A stretch of DNA of 64,000 nucleotides from WJKQ01 sp043810515 (GCA_043810515.1 JBDRNZ010000019.1:26464-90463), one strand, 5' to 3'. Counted from the first letter of the stretch, positions 26,889 to 36,249 are shown. Program-made: numbers and translations. Notes: generated by a model not told the origin, from the letters alone.

Positions 26889-27487
26889 AAAATGTCACAA
26901 TTTCGGGTGTCATTCTTGGACATAAAAACCTTGGAGAATGCGACAAAATAGTTTTTTTGTACAACGATGATTATGGAAAAATTAAAGCGATAGCAAAAGG
27001 GGCAAGAAAACTTACAAGCAGATTCACGGGTCACCTTGAAACTCTAAATTTCTGTACGGCAGTTCTTTATTTCGGCCCAAAAAATATAATTCTTCAGGAA
27101 ATATCAACACTCACATGCCCGTTCAGATCGAGAAAGTCGCTTCCGGTAATCTCGAACGCACTTAAAATGGCACAGATAACAAATCAACTCCTATACGAAA
27201 ACCAAACGCTTGAAAATCTCACCGAACTGCTAAAAACCGCGATAAAACACCTCACCGCCTCACACAAAAAATCGCTCATTACAACTTCCTACACTATAAA
27301 ATTACTCGACAAATCGGGTCTGATTCCGGATTTCAAAGAAACACAGCTCCACGCCGAAACAAAATATTCAAAATTTTTCAATTTCATAAAAATTAAGCCG
27401 TTCCGGGAAATAGAAAAAATCACACTCACGAAAGAGGAAAAATCATACGTAAAAAAATTCACGGAAACCCTTCTACAAAGCTCCTAA
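26885..27487 (+). CDS. recO: DNA repair protein RecO (short)
   Basis: Recombination mediator that loads RecA with RecR. At 200 aa it is shorter than the usual 240. The N-terminal OB fold is clear (SGVILGHKNLGECDKIVFLY, then GKIKAIAKGARKLTSRFTGHLE), with a helical C-terminal half. The C-terminal zinc-binding Cys cluster found in many RecO proteins is not visible. Its start overlaps ftsX (ATGA), and its end overlaps the convergent rsh gene by 15 bp. Confidence 0.88.
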   Translation: MKNVTISGVILGHKNLGECDKIVFLYNDDYGKIKAIAKGARKLTSRFTGHLETLNFCTAVLYFGPKNIILQEISTLTCPFRSRKSLPVISNALKMAQITNQLLYENQTLENLTELLKTAIKHLTASHKKSLITTSYTIKLLDKSGLIPDFKETQLHAETKYSKFFNFIKIKPFREIEKITLTKEEKSYVKKFTETLLQSS

Positions 27488-29674
27488 TTTCAATCTGTCA
27501 CTACGCACAACTTTCAAAACACCCTTCACGTTTTCAAGCCTGTCTATAATTTGATCAAAAAGGTCCAGATCGCCAAACTCAAGAAGATAATACTCCTCCG
27601 ACAAACCGCCTTTGGCAACTTTCAAAGCCATGTCCCTGATATTCACACCCATTCCTGAAATAACGGAAGTAACATCCCTCACAAGCCCCACACGCCCAAC
27701 CGCAGACACCTTGATACCAACAACATATCTCGGCCCCTTTTCCTTTTTCGCATCCCGCCATTCGGCAAAAATAATTCTGTCATCATCCAATGAATTAAGA
27801 ATTTTGCACTTAGCGGCATGAATTGTCACCCTTATGCCTCTTGTAATATACCCGACTATGGCATCCCCTTTTTGTGGATTACAGCAGGATGCGAGTTTTA
27901 CAGGCATACCGTCGGCTCCCCCAACAATGACAGTATCTTCAAGACGCACAGATTTACGCAAAGACACAGACCTTTTTCGCTCGGCAGCCAAAGCGGAAAT
28001 CGCCGCATCTGAAATCATATCCTTATAGGGATAAATACTTCGGATGATATCGCTTGCAAGCTTGCTTCCGCGCCCAACTTCACCTACAAGACTTTCTCTG
28101 AGCGAAAGGCTGAGGCTCTCACCGTTATATTTTTTCAAAATAGTATAATTCTGATCCATCGATGGTTTGCCTATACGAGAAAGCTGGGCATTTATAAGCC
28201 GCCTACCCTCGCGTACATTATTTTCCTTATTAAGCGCGCTAAACCACGTCTTTATCCTGCTTTTTGCAAAACCTGTTTTCACAACAGAAAGCCATTGCAG
28301 TTTCGGAGTCGATTCTTTTTTTGTGATAATTTCCACTACATCTCCGTTCACAAGCTCATGATCCAGTGGAACAATACTTCCGTTGACCTTCGCCATAACG
28401 CATCTGTTCCCAATATCGGTATGAACCGCATAAGCAAAATCTATTGGAACAGCACCACGTGGAAGATCTTTTACACTACCGCGCGGAGTCAGAACGAAAA
28501 TTCTGTCTTTAAAAACATCAACCTCAATATCCTTGAGATCATCCCGCTCGGAAGTAAAATTACCCCTTACCTGCTCAAGTCCGCGAATCCATTCAGCCTG
28601 CGAAGTCACATTATGTGACTTTTTGCTGGAAGAATCATAAATCCAGTGGGAAGCGATACCGTACTCGGCCTCCGCATGCATATTTTCATCACGAACCTGT
28701 ATCTCGACGGGCTGGTCATTATTTTTCGGCCCAAGCCCAAGAACAACGGTATGAAGACTTCTGTAACCATTAGGCTTTGGAACAGCAAGATAATCCTTAA
28801 ATCTTTTGGAAATAGGCTTCCATTCTCCATGAATAAGCCCCAATGCTCCATATAAATGATCAAGAGCCTCATGCCCGCTCTTATCCGTTTTTGCGGGCAG
28901 AACAATTCTGATTGCAAAAACATCATACAGCTCACTCACTGAATTAAGCCCCTTTCTTTCAAGTTTTCTGTATATGCTATAAATGTTTTTTATACGCCCG
29001 AACACTTTGGCATCTATGCCTTTTGATTCCAAAAAATCCTCCAGCTGCTTCTTTATAAACGCGATTGAAATACTGCAGCTCCCCCTAAGCTCGGTAAGCT
29101 GTCCGTAAATATTCTTATATTCAGCCGGATTTGAATATTTAAAAGCGGTATCCTCAAGCCTGCTCTTTATTTTATACATACCAAGCCTCTCGGCAATCGG
29201 AACATATATATCAAGAGTTTCTCTTGAAAAAAAGACCCTTTCCTCATTCGTTCGAAAAAAGGACTTCATATGTCCGAGCTTCACAAGACGACAGGCCAGA
29301 CTAACAAAAATAACTCTCAAATCCTTCGCTATCGCAAGAAACGTCTTCCTCAGTATCTCAAGATGAGCCTCTCTATCCCCTTCTTTATAATTCAAAACCT
29401 CTAGTTTCTCAACGCCCGAAAGAATACTATAAACCTCATGTCCAAAAATATTTTTCAGCTCTTTCGCGCTAACTGACTTATAATCGAGATAAGCATCACG
29501 CAATAAAACAGCAAGTATACTATCTTCATCCGGCTTGAGAGGAATCATGATTTTTACACGGTCCCATGCCAACGGCAAATCGGCATCGTTCAAAAATTTC
29601 AAAGCCTTATTCAATTTTTCGGCATCAAAGCCTTCATTATAATCCTGCAATTTTCTCACCAGATCCTCTGTCAT
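27473..29674 (-). CDS. relA: RelA/SpoT (p)ppGpp synthetase with degenerate hydrolase domain
   Basis: Stringent-response alarmone enzyme of 733 aa. The N-terminal HD region (about 1-150) has the right flanks, but metal ligands look lost: the LLHD motif reads LLRD (57-60) and the later LADR reads LACR (Asp to Cys at 128). The synthetase domain (about 220-345) is intact, with GRIKNIYSIYRK, RFKDYLAVPKPNGYRSLHT and the catalytic Glu in VEIQVR. TGS (about 385-450) and a C-terminal ACT domain (about 655-733) follow. It is predicted to synthesise but not degrade (p)ppGpp. A 30-bp perfect inverted repeat lies 15 bp before the start. It ends overlapping recO by 15 bp. Confidence 0.94.
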   Translation of the reverse strand: MTEDLVRKLQDYNEGFDAEKLNKALKFLNDADLPLAWDRVKIMIPLKPDEDSILAVLLRDAYLDYKSVSAKELKNIFGHEVYSILSGVEKLEVLNYKEGDREAHLEILRKTFLAIAKDLRVIFVSLACRLVKLGHMKSFFRTNEERVFFSRETLDIYVPIAERLGMYKIKSRLEDTAFKYSNPAEYKNIYGQLTELRGSCSISIAFIKKQLEDFLESKGIDAKVFGRIKNIYSIYRKLERKGLNSVSELYDVFAIRIVLPAKTDKSGHEALDHLYGALGLIHGEWKPISKRFKDYLAVPKPNGYRSLHTVVLGLGPKNNDQPVEIQVRDENMHAEAEYGIASHWIYDSSSKKSHNVTSQAEWIRGLEQVRGNFTSERDDLKDIEVDVFKDRIFVLTPRGSVKDLPRGAVPIDFAYAVHTDIGNRCVMAKVNGSIVPLDHELVNGDVVEIITKKESTPKLQWLSVVKTGFAKSRIKTWFSALNKENNVREGRRLINAQLSRIGKPSMDQNYTILKKYNGESLSLSLRESLVGEVGRGSKLASDIIRSIYPYKDMISDAAISALAAERKRSVSLRKSVRLEDTVIVGGADGMPVKLASCCNPQKGDAIVGYITRGIRVTIHAAKCKILNSLDDDRIIFAEWRDAKKEKGPRYVVGIKVSAVGRVGLVRDVTSVISGMGVNIRDMALKVAKGGLSEEYYLLEFGDLDLFDQIIDRLENVKGVLKVVRSDRLKLGAL

Positions 29675-29689
29675 TTAAAAAACGTTTAC

Positions 29690-29719
29690 TGGACTTCATA
29701 TTATAATATATGAAGTCCA
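29690..29719. repeat. Perfect inverted repeat with TATAAT at its centre, upstream of relA
   Basis: Arms TGGACTTCATAT and ATATGAAGTCCA (12 bp each) surround TATAAT. It fills the 55-bp gap between the upstream gene and relA. The T run on the minus strand begins only after 7 nt, so it is a poor intrinsic terminator. The embedded -10-like hexamer makes an operator over a relA promoter, or an RNA hairpin in the leader, more likely. Confidence 0.65.
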
Positions 29720-29729
29720 AAATAGTAAG

Positions 29730-30860
29730 CTATTCTTGCACTGGAATAATGGCATTTATATCCGACGAAGGCACATCAAAGACTTTTATGCCTTTTATCA
29801 AGGCCTCTTCATTTGAAACTATATCTTCATAACGCGGCCGGAGAAGATCAAGAGAAATGGAATATTCCTGGCCGATAAGATTGTACGCATTGTAATAAGC
29901 TTTTATTCTAACCGAGGTCTGCGCAAAAGATATAAATTGTTCAAGAGAATCATAGGAATTTTTTCCATAAAATTTTGCGGAATAAGTGAAAAAGTCGCCC
30001 TCATAAATACCAACTTCGGCCTGCGCGTCGTCATATTTAGTATCAAAATCCACAAGAGCCAGCGTTATTTCACTATATACCGATTCCGCCTCAGTTATAG
30101 TATCGGCAATTTCTTTTTCGTATGAATCAAGAGCCGCCCTTCTATCAACGGACGCATCAAGCAGCGCATAAACATCGGTATTATAAATATTATTCATTCT
30201 TCTTAAAACATCGTTAAAATAAACGATTTTTGATTCAAAAAAACCAATCGTCGAACCAATCGCAAAAGCGGCATCAACCCCTACAATATCTCCTCCATAT
30301 CCCAGACCGAAAACATACGAGGTAGAAACACTTTCCCCGGAGCCGCTTGTTTCTCCAGTCGTTTCTGTCACACCATCACCCGACAAAACATTTTCCTCGC
30401 CACTACCCGCAAAAATAAAATAAAGACCGACAACCGCGAGAACGAGAAAAATCAAAAAATAAACAATACGCTTTTTCGTAATACCGGCCTGACCGAGAAC
30501 GTCCCAGACGTCTTCTTTTACTTCTTCAACTGAAGAGACGGGAGGAGTTACCGGGGAAGACTCTATAACTTTGTGCTCCTCAGCGGGAACATCGATAACT
30601 TTCCTTCCGCTTTCCTTCGCAGACTCAAAAGGATTGATAGGCTCAACCTCGCTGGATTCATCAGTCCTGTTTTTATTTCCATCCTCACCCACATCATTTT
30701 TAAGCCCCTCGCGTTCATCCTTGGATTTCGTCTTTGAGACCTCTTTTTTAAGCTTACCAATTTCGTCCGGCTTATGCGGAATATTTTCTTTTGAATGCTT
30801 ACCGCCGGCGACTTCCGCACCGACCTCTTTCTTCCCTAATTTTCCTTTATCTTGAGGCAT
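29730..30860 (-). CDS. Single-pass membrane protein with disordered cytoplasmic N-terminus (376 aa)
   Basis: I do not recognise the family. Residues 1-130 are Lys/Glu/Ser/Pro-rich and probably disordered. One membrane helix follows (about 133-155, KKRIVYFLIFLVLAVVGLYFIFAG). The rest (about 185-376) is a mostly helical extracytoplasmic domain with many Tyr and Ala and no Cys. It lies 2 bp downstream of the Yip1-like gene and upstream of relA, within the hppA run. Topology suggests a sensor or envelope scaffold, but no catalytic motif is visible. Confidence 0.8.
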   Translation of the reverse strand: MPQDKGKLGKKEVGAEVAGGKHSKENIPHKPDEIGKLKKEVSKTKSKDEREGLKNDVGEDGNKNRTDESSEVEPINPFESAKESGRKVIDVPAEEHKVIESSPVTPPVSSVEEVKEDVWDVLGQAGITKKRIVYFLIFLVLAVVGLYFIFAGSGEENVLSGDGVTETTGETSGSGESVSTSYVFGLGYGGDIVGVDAAFAIGSTIGFFESKIVYFNDVLRRMNNIYNTDVYALLDASVDRRAALDSYEKEIADTITEAESVYSEITLALVDFDTKYDDAQAEVGIYEGDFFTYSAKFYGKNSYDSLEQFISFAQTSVRIKAYYNAYNLIGQEYSISLDLLRPRYEDIVSNEEALIKGIKVFDVPSSDINAIIPVQE

Positions 30861-30862
30861 TT

Positions 30863-31450
30863 TTAATACAACAATCTATAAGCCCTTCCAACAAAAATTC
30901 TTCCGAATATAGCCGCCGCCACAAAATAACTCACGATACCCACGATAAGAGCAAAAACAACATCGTGCCTGTTCAGTTTATGATAGGAAACGAGCATTTT
31001 ATGAGCAACAACAAACATCCACGCCAGCGCTACGATCGAAACCAGATTATAGACACTCATGGCATCAATAATTCCAAAAAGAGACAGCAAAAAAGGAATC
31101 ACGGAAATCCACAAAACAAGCGAACTGTAAGCCATCGTTCTGAAAAATCCAATATTGTCACCTTTGCCTCCAAAAGATTTCTGCGCGATAAAACTGACGA
31201 AAAAAATAACACTGGCCAGCGAAATTACCGGAACAAAAATAGGCCAGAACAAAAATCTTGAAAAAATAACCCCAAAACCAGACGGAAAAGCCAGCGCCGC
31301 AAGAATAAGATTGATAACCGGAGGCACAAGCAAAATAACAATCCCCCACTGAGTAGAGTTTTTTTTGCCTGAAACTTCAAGCATTTTCCCCTCATCCAGT
31401 TTCAAAATTTTCACAGCATCGCCTATATGCGAAAAAAGCACGTTTTTCAT
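30863..31450 (-). CDS. Yip1-domain-like integral membrane protein (195 aa)
   Basis: After a 35-residue amphipathic start, five hydrophobic segments follow (about 37-57, 66-90, 108-126, 133-150 and 165-187), the Yip1/YIF1-like topology found in many bacterial envelope proteins of unknown role. There are no catalytic residues. It overlaps the hppA stop by 1 bp and precedes the one-TM protein by 2 bp, so it is almost certainly in the same transcript. Family assignment rests on topology and general resemblance. Confidence 0.68.
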   Translation of the reverse strand: MKNVLFSHIGDAVKILKLDEGKMLEVSGKKNSTQWGIVILLVPPVINLILAALAFPSGFGVIFSRFLFWPIFVPVISLASVIFFVSFIAQKSFGGKGDNIGFFRTMAYSSLVLWISVIPFLLSLFGIIDAMSVYNLVSIVALAWMFVVAHKMLVSYHKLNRHDVVFALIVGIVSYFVAAAIFGRIFVGRAYRLLY

Positions 31451-33483
31451 TAAAATATACCGTTAGCGGTGAATACTCCTGCAAATATAAGAGAAACGAT
31501 CGTCATAAGTTTTATAAGAATATTTATACTTGGACCTGAAGTGTCCTTGAAAGGATCTCCAACCGTGTCACCAACAACAGCAGCTTTATGCGTGTCGGAT
31601 CCTTTTCCGCCATATTCCCCTCCTTCAATATATTTTTTCGCGTTATCCCACGCACCACCGGAATTTGCCATTGAAATAGCAAGCATAACACCGGAAATCA
31701 GCGCCCCTGCCAAAAGTCCGCCAAGCGCCGTCGTTCCCAGAAAAAATCCTACAAGTATAGGAACCAAAACAGCCATCAGTCCGGGAACAATCATCTCACG
31801 TATCGCAGCCCGGGTAGAAATATCAACACATTTTTCACTGTCACCCTGAGCTTTCCCCTCCATTAAACCTTTTATCTCCCTAAATTGCCTCCTGACCTCC
31901 TCAATCATATCAAAAGCGGCACGCCCCACCGCAGACATCGTCATCGCTGAAAAAACAAATGGAAGCATCGCACCTATAAAAAGTCCGACAATAACAGTAG
32001 TTTCCTTTATATCAATAACAGTCAATCCCGCTGTTTCCGAATAAGCCGCAAAAAGAGCAAGCGCCGTCAAAGCCGCGGATCCGATTGCAAAACCTTTTCC
32101 AATTGCAGCAGTAGTATTTCCGGCAGAATCAAGAAGATCTGTTCTTTTCCTCACGTCAGCCCCGAGCCCCGCCATCTCAGCGATCCCTCCAGCATTATCC
32201 GCAACCGGACCATACGCATCAATAGCAAGAGAAATTCCAAGAGTCGAAAGCATACCGACAGCGCTTATGGCAATTCCATAAAGACCCGCGAAACGGTAAG
32301 CAACAAATATGGCAACACATATAAATAAAACCGGAAGCGCCGTAGACCTGTACCCAAGTGCAAGTCCCTGGATAATATTAGTTGCGGAACCGGTTTGAGA
32401 AGCATCAGCAAGCTTTTTCACCGGATTATAATGGGCAGATGTATAATATTCCGTTATAAGTCCGATAATAATTCCCACGACAAGCCCCGAAACCATCGCA
32501 ACAAAAACTCCAACCCACTCATCGCCCAGGAAGTGCCTTGCCAAAAACATTCCGCCAATAACAACAAGCACGGAAGCGGCCCACAGGCCATTCTTGAGAG
32601 CTGCGTGAATATTACCCTTCTTTCCTACACGTATAAGAAAAGCGCCTATGATCGATGCTAAAATTCCGACTCCGGCAAGCATAAGCGGGAAGTAAATACC
32701 ATTCATCCCGAATGTGGAAAATCCAAGAATCATCGCGGCTACTATGCTCCCCACGTAAGATTCAAAAAGATCAGCCCCCATTCCGGCAACATCACCCACG
32801 TTATCCCCCACATTATCAGCAATCACAGCAGGATTCCTGGGATCGTCCTCTGGAATACCAGCCTCTACTTTACCAACAAGATCAGCGCCTACATCGGCGG
32901 CTTTCGTATAAATTCCTCCGCCCACACGGGCAAAAAGAGCAATAGAAGAGGCACCCAGTCCGAAACCGGTAATAACCGTCAGGACCACACCTGTAGGTAG
33001 AGACAATAGATTGAAATAAATAATAAATAGTAAAGACAGCCCGAGAAGCCCCAGTCCGACAACCGAAAGTCCCATAACAGCACCGGATCTGAAAGCGATA
33101 ACAAGCGCACCTCCAAGACTCTGTCTTGCGGCATTCGCCGTTCTGACATTAGCTTTTGTGGCTATTTTCATTCCAAAGAAACCGGCAAGAACACTGCTTA
33201 TCGCCCCGTAAACAAACGAAAAAGCAGTCAGCATCCCCTCATTCACGTCAGGCGTGTCGGGATTATCAAGAAAAATAAACAAAACAACAAAGAGAACTAC
33301 GACAAAAATCGCAATAACTCTATATTCGCGCTTCAAAAAAGCCATCGCTCCGGCATAAATGGATCCGGCTATGGCACGCATCTTCTCGTCACCTTCAGGC
33401 TTCCTTTTTATCAGAAGCGAAAAAATAAAGGCTACAATCAAAGACAACACGGCGGTACCAACAAGTACAAGTGGATAAGTCAT
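31450..33483 (-). CDS. hppA: Membrane-bound ion-pumping pyrophosphatase
   Basis: Couples pyrophosphate hydrolysis to H+ or Na+ export. The 677-aa protein has about 16 membrane segments and the catalytic motifs DVGADLVGKVEAGIPEDDPRNPA, DNVGDNVGDVAGMGADLFESY and GDTVGDPFKDTSGPS. The segment GNTTAAIGKG has Ala where K+-independent enzymes carry Lys, which points to the K+-dependent class. Whether H+ or Na+ is pumped is not settled. In cells without a respiratory chain it can maintain the membrane gradient. It leads the run to the Yip1-like and one-TM genes, with relA possibly included. Confidence 0.96.
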   Translation of the reverse strand: MTYPLVLVGTAVLSLIVAFIFSLLIKRKPEGDEKMRAIAGSIYAGAMAFLKREYRVIAIFVVVLFVVLFIFLDNPDTPDVNEGMLTAFSFVYGAISSVLAGFFGMKIATKANVRTANAARQSLGGALVIAFRSGAVMGLSVVGLGLLGLSLLFIIYFNLLSLPTGVVLTVITGFGLGASSIALFARVGGGIYTKAADVGADLVGKVEAGIPEDDPRNPAVIADNVGDNVGDVAGMGADLFESYVGSIVAAMILGFSTFGMNGIYFPLMLAGVGILASIIGAFLIRVGKKGNIHAALKNGLWAASVLVVIGGMFLARHFLGDEWVGVFVAMVSGLVVGIIIGLITEYYTSAHYNPVKKLADASQTGSATNIIQGLALGYRSTALPVLFICVAIFVAYRFAGLYGIAISAVGMLSTLGISLAIDAYGPVADNAGGIAEMAGLGADVRKRTDLLDSAGNTTAAIGKGFAIGSAALTALALFAAYSETAGLTVIDIKETTVIVGLFIGAMLPFVFSAMTMSAVGRAAFDMIEEVRRQFREIKGLMEGKAQGDSEKCVDISTRAAIREMIVPGLMAVLVPILVGFFLGTTALGGLLAGALISGVMLAISMANSGGAWDNAKKYIEGGEYGGKGSDTHKAAVVGDTVGDPFKDTSGPSINILIKLMTIVSLIFAGVFTANGIF

Positions 33484-33524
33484 GTTTGGAAAAAATTACG
33501 GAATAAAATTATATATTTATTTAT

Positions 33525-34037
33525 TTAATAAATTTCCTGGGAAAAAAGAAGCACAAGATCGTCATAAAAAGCTCTCACTACACCATAACCATCAACATCC
33601 TGTGACACATCCGCCCCTGTAAAATCAAATTCACCAATTTTCTCTTCACTACCAAAAAGCCTTACCACAAAACTACCAGCACCCACTATATCTTCATCGT
33701 CCGAAACAGGCTCAAAATTCTTCATCGACGGAGCCGCAAGAATATTCAAAACATTTTCAAACTGATCAAAAAATTCCCCTCCAACAACACCATCCGTCGC
33801 AACATCCCCGGCGTCGGTTTCCTCACTTCTATATGGATACAAAACAGAATAATTTACGGAAAGAGTCCTCGAGTCGTAATCAGGAACCAAAACGATACTC
33901 GTCTCAGCATAATAAGGCGGCGAAACCATTCCGTTATTCACCAAAAAAGTTACGGAAGCCACGTCCTCGGAACCCCTCAGACAGCCAGTCATAACGGCCA
34001 CAATCAACATTGGAACAAATAAAATCCTCCTATTCAT
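33525..34037 (-). CDS. Putative lipoprotein of unknown function (170 aa)
   Basis: The start is placed at ATG 34037; an upstream TTG in frame would only add eight residues before the signal peptide. The signal peptide (MNRRILFVPMLIVAVMTGC) ends in a lipobox-like MTGC, predicting lipid attachment at that Cys. The mature part is acidic and beta-rich (SVTFLVNNG, TSIVLVPDYDS, VVRLFGSEEK) without a recognised family. It lies 41 bp upstream of hppA on the same strand and 67 bp downstream of rplY. Confidence 0.75.
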   Translation of the reverse strand: MNRRILFVPMLIVAVMTGCLRGSEDVASVTFLVNNGMVSPPYYAETSIVLVPDYDSRTLSVNYSVLYPYRSEETDAGDVATDGVVGGEFFDQFENVLNILAAPSMKNFEPVSDDEDIVGAGSFVVRLFGSEEKIGEFDFTGADVSQDVDGYGVVRAFYDDLVLLFSQEIY

Positions 34038-34104
34038 AAGAAAAAACTTAATCGGCACCAATTATATCACAAACCGAAGAGAAAAACACAACAGGCAATT
34101 GTCA

Positions 34105-34800
34105 TTATTTGGATTTGGATTCGCCCTCGGGTTTTTCCTCTTTTGCAGCCTCACCTTCCTTGACTTCACCCTCAGCCCCGCCTTCAGCAACCGCAGCTCC
34201 TTCAACCCCTTCTCCCGCAGCAGGAGCCTTGACCTCTTCCTCCTCCTTCGCAGGAGCAGCCACTGTCGCGACTACATCTTCCGGAGAATTCAAAACAGTA
34301 ATAGTAGCAGGGACAACAAGGTCTTTCACCCTTATAAAGCTATGAAAATCAACAAGAGAATCAACATTAACTTCAATCTTATGAATAAGATCTTTCGGCA
34401 AACATTTCACGTCAATCTCGGTAATATTTGTCATAAGCGTACCAGCAAGCTCCTTTACCGCAGGAGCCACCCCGGTAAATGCCAGCGGAACCTGGGTATG
34501 TAAAACCTCATCCATTTTAACGTTAATCATGTCAACATGGACAATTTTATCTGAAACCGGATCATACATAACGTCGTGGACAAGAGCATTAACCTCCTCG
34601 TCACCATCCAGCTTCAGTTTAATAATGGTATTACCGCCGGCAGACTTATAAATTCTGCGAAAGCTCTGATAATCGGCCTGAAGAGATTTATTTTTAACAC
34701 CTCTACCGTAATACTCGATAGGCAGAATGCTTTTGCCGCGAAGATCGGAAGCTTTTACGCTCAGATCCCTGTTTTTAACATCCAAAGTTACTGTATCCAT
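34105..34800 (-). CDS. rplY: Ribosomal protein bL25, long (CTC/TL5) form
   Basis: Binds 5S rRNA. The 231-aa protein has the N-terminal L25 domain (LRGKSILPIEYYGRGVKNKSL, then HVDMINVKMDEVL; residues 1-95), the C-terminal TL5 beta-barrel domain (to about 185, with PKDLIHKIEVNVDSL) and a very acidic, low-complexity Ala/Glu/Lys tail (about 188-231). The tail is longer than in most homologues. It is divergent from ybaB and probably monocistronic or upstream of the lipoprotein. Confidence 0.94.
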   Translation of the reverse strand: MDTVTLDVKNRDLSVKASDLRGKSILPIEYYGRGVKNKSLQADYQSFRRIYKSAGGNTIIKLKLDGDEEVNALVHDVMYDPVSDKIVHVDMINVKMDEVLHTQVPLAFTGVAPAVKELAGTLMTNITEIDVKCLPKDLIHKIEVNVDSLVDFHSFIRVKDLVVPATITVLNSPEDVVATVAAPAKEEEEVKAPAAGEGVEGAAVAEGGAEGEVKEGEAAKEEKPEGESKSK

Positions 34801-34864
34801 ATTGCTTTAAGAATGATTTGCGCGTGTTAGTCTAGACGAAATGCACCCCCCATGCAATAGATTT

Positions 34865-34892
34865 TTGCACTCACCCCCGACTATGCTAAAAT
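34865..34892 (+). promoter_or_regulatory. Predicted extended -10 promoter for ybaB-mltG
   Basis: A -35 TTGCAC, a 16-bp spacer and a -10 TAAAAT preceded by TGC, giving an extended -10 element. It places +1 near 34899 and shows that the ATG at 34922, not an in-frame one at 34841, is the ybaB start. Confidence 0.6.
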
Positions 34893-34921
34893 CCTTACCG
34901 TATCCCTTAAACTTAAAAGTT

Positions 34922-35215
34922 ATGTTCGATAAAGCAAAAGACCTTTATAAATTGCAGAAACAGGCGCGACAGATAAAAAAACAACTTAAAAATACCCACG
35001 TTGAATCGGAATCGGAAGGCGTGACTGTAATTTTGAACGGGGAACAGGAAATTGTACAGATCAAAATAAGCGACGAAGCGATGACCGACAAAGGCAAACT
35101 CGAAAAAAATCTTGAAAAATGCTTCAATAAAGCCGTTAAAAAATCACAACAGATAGGCGCCGAGCTTATGAAAGACATAATGGGAGACAGCGGATTTCCA
35201 GGCATGGGCGCATAA
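34922..35215 (+). CDS. ybaB: YbaB/EbfC family nucleoid-associated protein
   Basis: Small DNA-binding dimer that coats nucleoid DNA. The 97-aa protein has the family plan: an N-terminal amphipathic helix (MFDKAKDLYKLQKQARQIKKQ), a central beta hairpin (VTVILNGEQEIVQIKIS) and a C-terminal helix ending in a short flexible GFPGMGA. I reject an in-frame ATG at 34841 because it precedes the promoter and adds 27 non-homologous residues. It is 8 bp upstream of mltG. recR, its common neighbour, is absent. Confidence 0.92.
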   Translation: MFDKAKDLYKLQKQARQIKKQLKNTHVESESEGVTVILNGEQEIVQIKISDEAMTDKGKLEKNLEKCFNKAVKKSQQIGAELMKDIMGDSGFPGMGA

Positions 35216-35223
35216 TAAAAACC

Positions 35224-36249
35224 ATGAAAAAGAAAAAATTCACAATCGGACTCGCGGTAATTGCAGTCTTACTGCTTCTCGGATACTGGAGATATGACCA
35301 TTACATAAAAACACCTGTCGATCCCACTGACAGCACTATAATTTCATTCCAGATAAAAAAAGGCCAGACAGCGAAAGAAATAGGAAAAATGCTGAAAGAA
35401 AACATCCTAATAAAAAGCTCTCTGTCCTTTTCCCTATATTCAAGACTCCACGATCTGGATGGCAACATAGTTTATGGACGGTTTGCCCTCAACAAAACCA
35501 TGACAATTCCGCAGATTATTGAAACGATAAGCGATCCATCCATGGCGGAAGCGGTTCTCACGATCCAGGAAGGCATCACGATAAAAGACATCGAAGAAAA
35601 ACTCGCGGATCTTGGACTTATAAACAAAGATGACCTTAAGTCTGCCGTAAAAGAATTTTCCGGCTGGGAATATTACACGACATTCCTGAATCAAGATGAT
35701 CTTAAAAATCTCGACCTCCCGCTTGAGGGATACATTTATCCCGACACATACTTTCTGGATTCCGAAAGTTTCCAGCCACACGACATCGTTTATCTCGCAC
35801 TGGATAATTTCGAGAAAAAATGGCTCGAAATTGGCGCCACACCGCAAAACAGCAAACTTTCAACTTATTCAATCCATGAAATAATAACAATGGCTTCAGT
35901 AATAGAAAATGAAGTATTTGGAAAAGAAAACAGAGAGATTGTATCCGGAATTCTATGGAAAAGACTCGAAAACAACTGGCCACTGGGAGCAGACGCCACT
36001 CTTCTTTACATAACTGAAGACAGAATAATTACCGCGGAGGATCTTGAAACAGATTCGCCTTACAATACACGAAAATTTCAGGGCCTTCCTCCCGGCCCTA
36101 TAGGAAATCCGAGCAAAGAAAGCATAGAGGCCGCTCTTTTCCCGAAAGAAAGCGATTACTGGTTTTACCTCACAACAAAAGACACCGGCGAGATAATTTA
36201 CTCAAAAACAAACGAGGAGCATAACTCAAACCGCGAAAAGTACCTCTAA
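35224..36249 (+). CDS. mltG: Endolytic murein transglycosylase MltG (YceG)
   Basis: Membrane-anchored lytic transglycosylase that terminates growing glycan strands. The 341-aa protein has one N-terminal TM helix (about 5-24), a LysM-like region (FQIKKGQTAKEIGKMLKEN) and the YceG domain with catalytic Glu in MASVIENEVFG, then PLGADATLLY and SPYNTRKFQGLPPGPIGNP. It ends one base before the convergent FecR gene with no space for a terminator. It implies that the cell makes and trims peptidoglycan. Confidence 0.95.
   Translation: MKKKKFTIGLAVIAVLLLLGYWRYDHYIKTPVDPTDSTIISFQIKKGQTAKEIGKMLKENILIKSSLSFSLYSRLHDLDGNIVYGRFALNKTMTIPQIIETISDPSMAEAVLTIQEGITIKDIEEKLADLGLINKDDLKSAVKEFSGWEYYTTFLNQDDLKNLDLPLEGYIYPDTYFLDSESFQPHDIVYLALDNFEKKWLEIGATPQNSKLSTYSIHEIITMASVIENEVFGKENREIVSGILWKRLENNWPLGADATLLYITEDRIITAEDLETDSPYNTRKFQGLPPGPIGNPSKESIEAALFPKESDYWFYLTTKDTGEIIYSKTNEEHNSNREKYL

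Noticed and set aside
29690..29719. Reading the relA-upstream palindrome as an intrinsic terminator
   Set aside because: The stem is AT-rich at its tip and the T run is displaced by 7 nt on the minus strand; the plus side has no T run.
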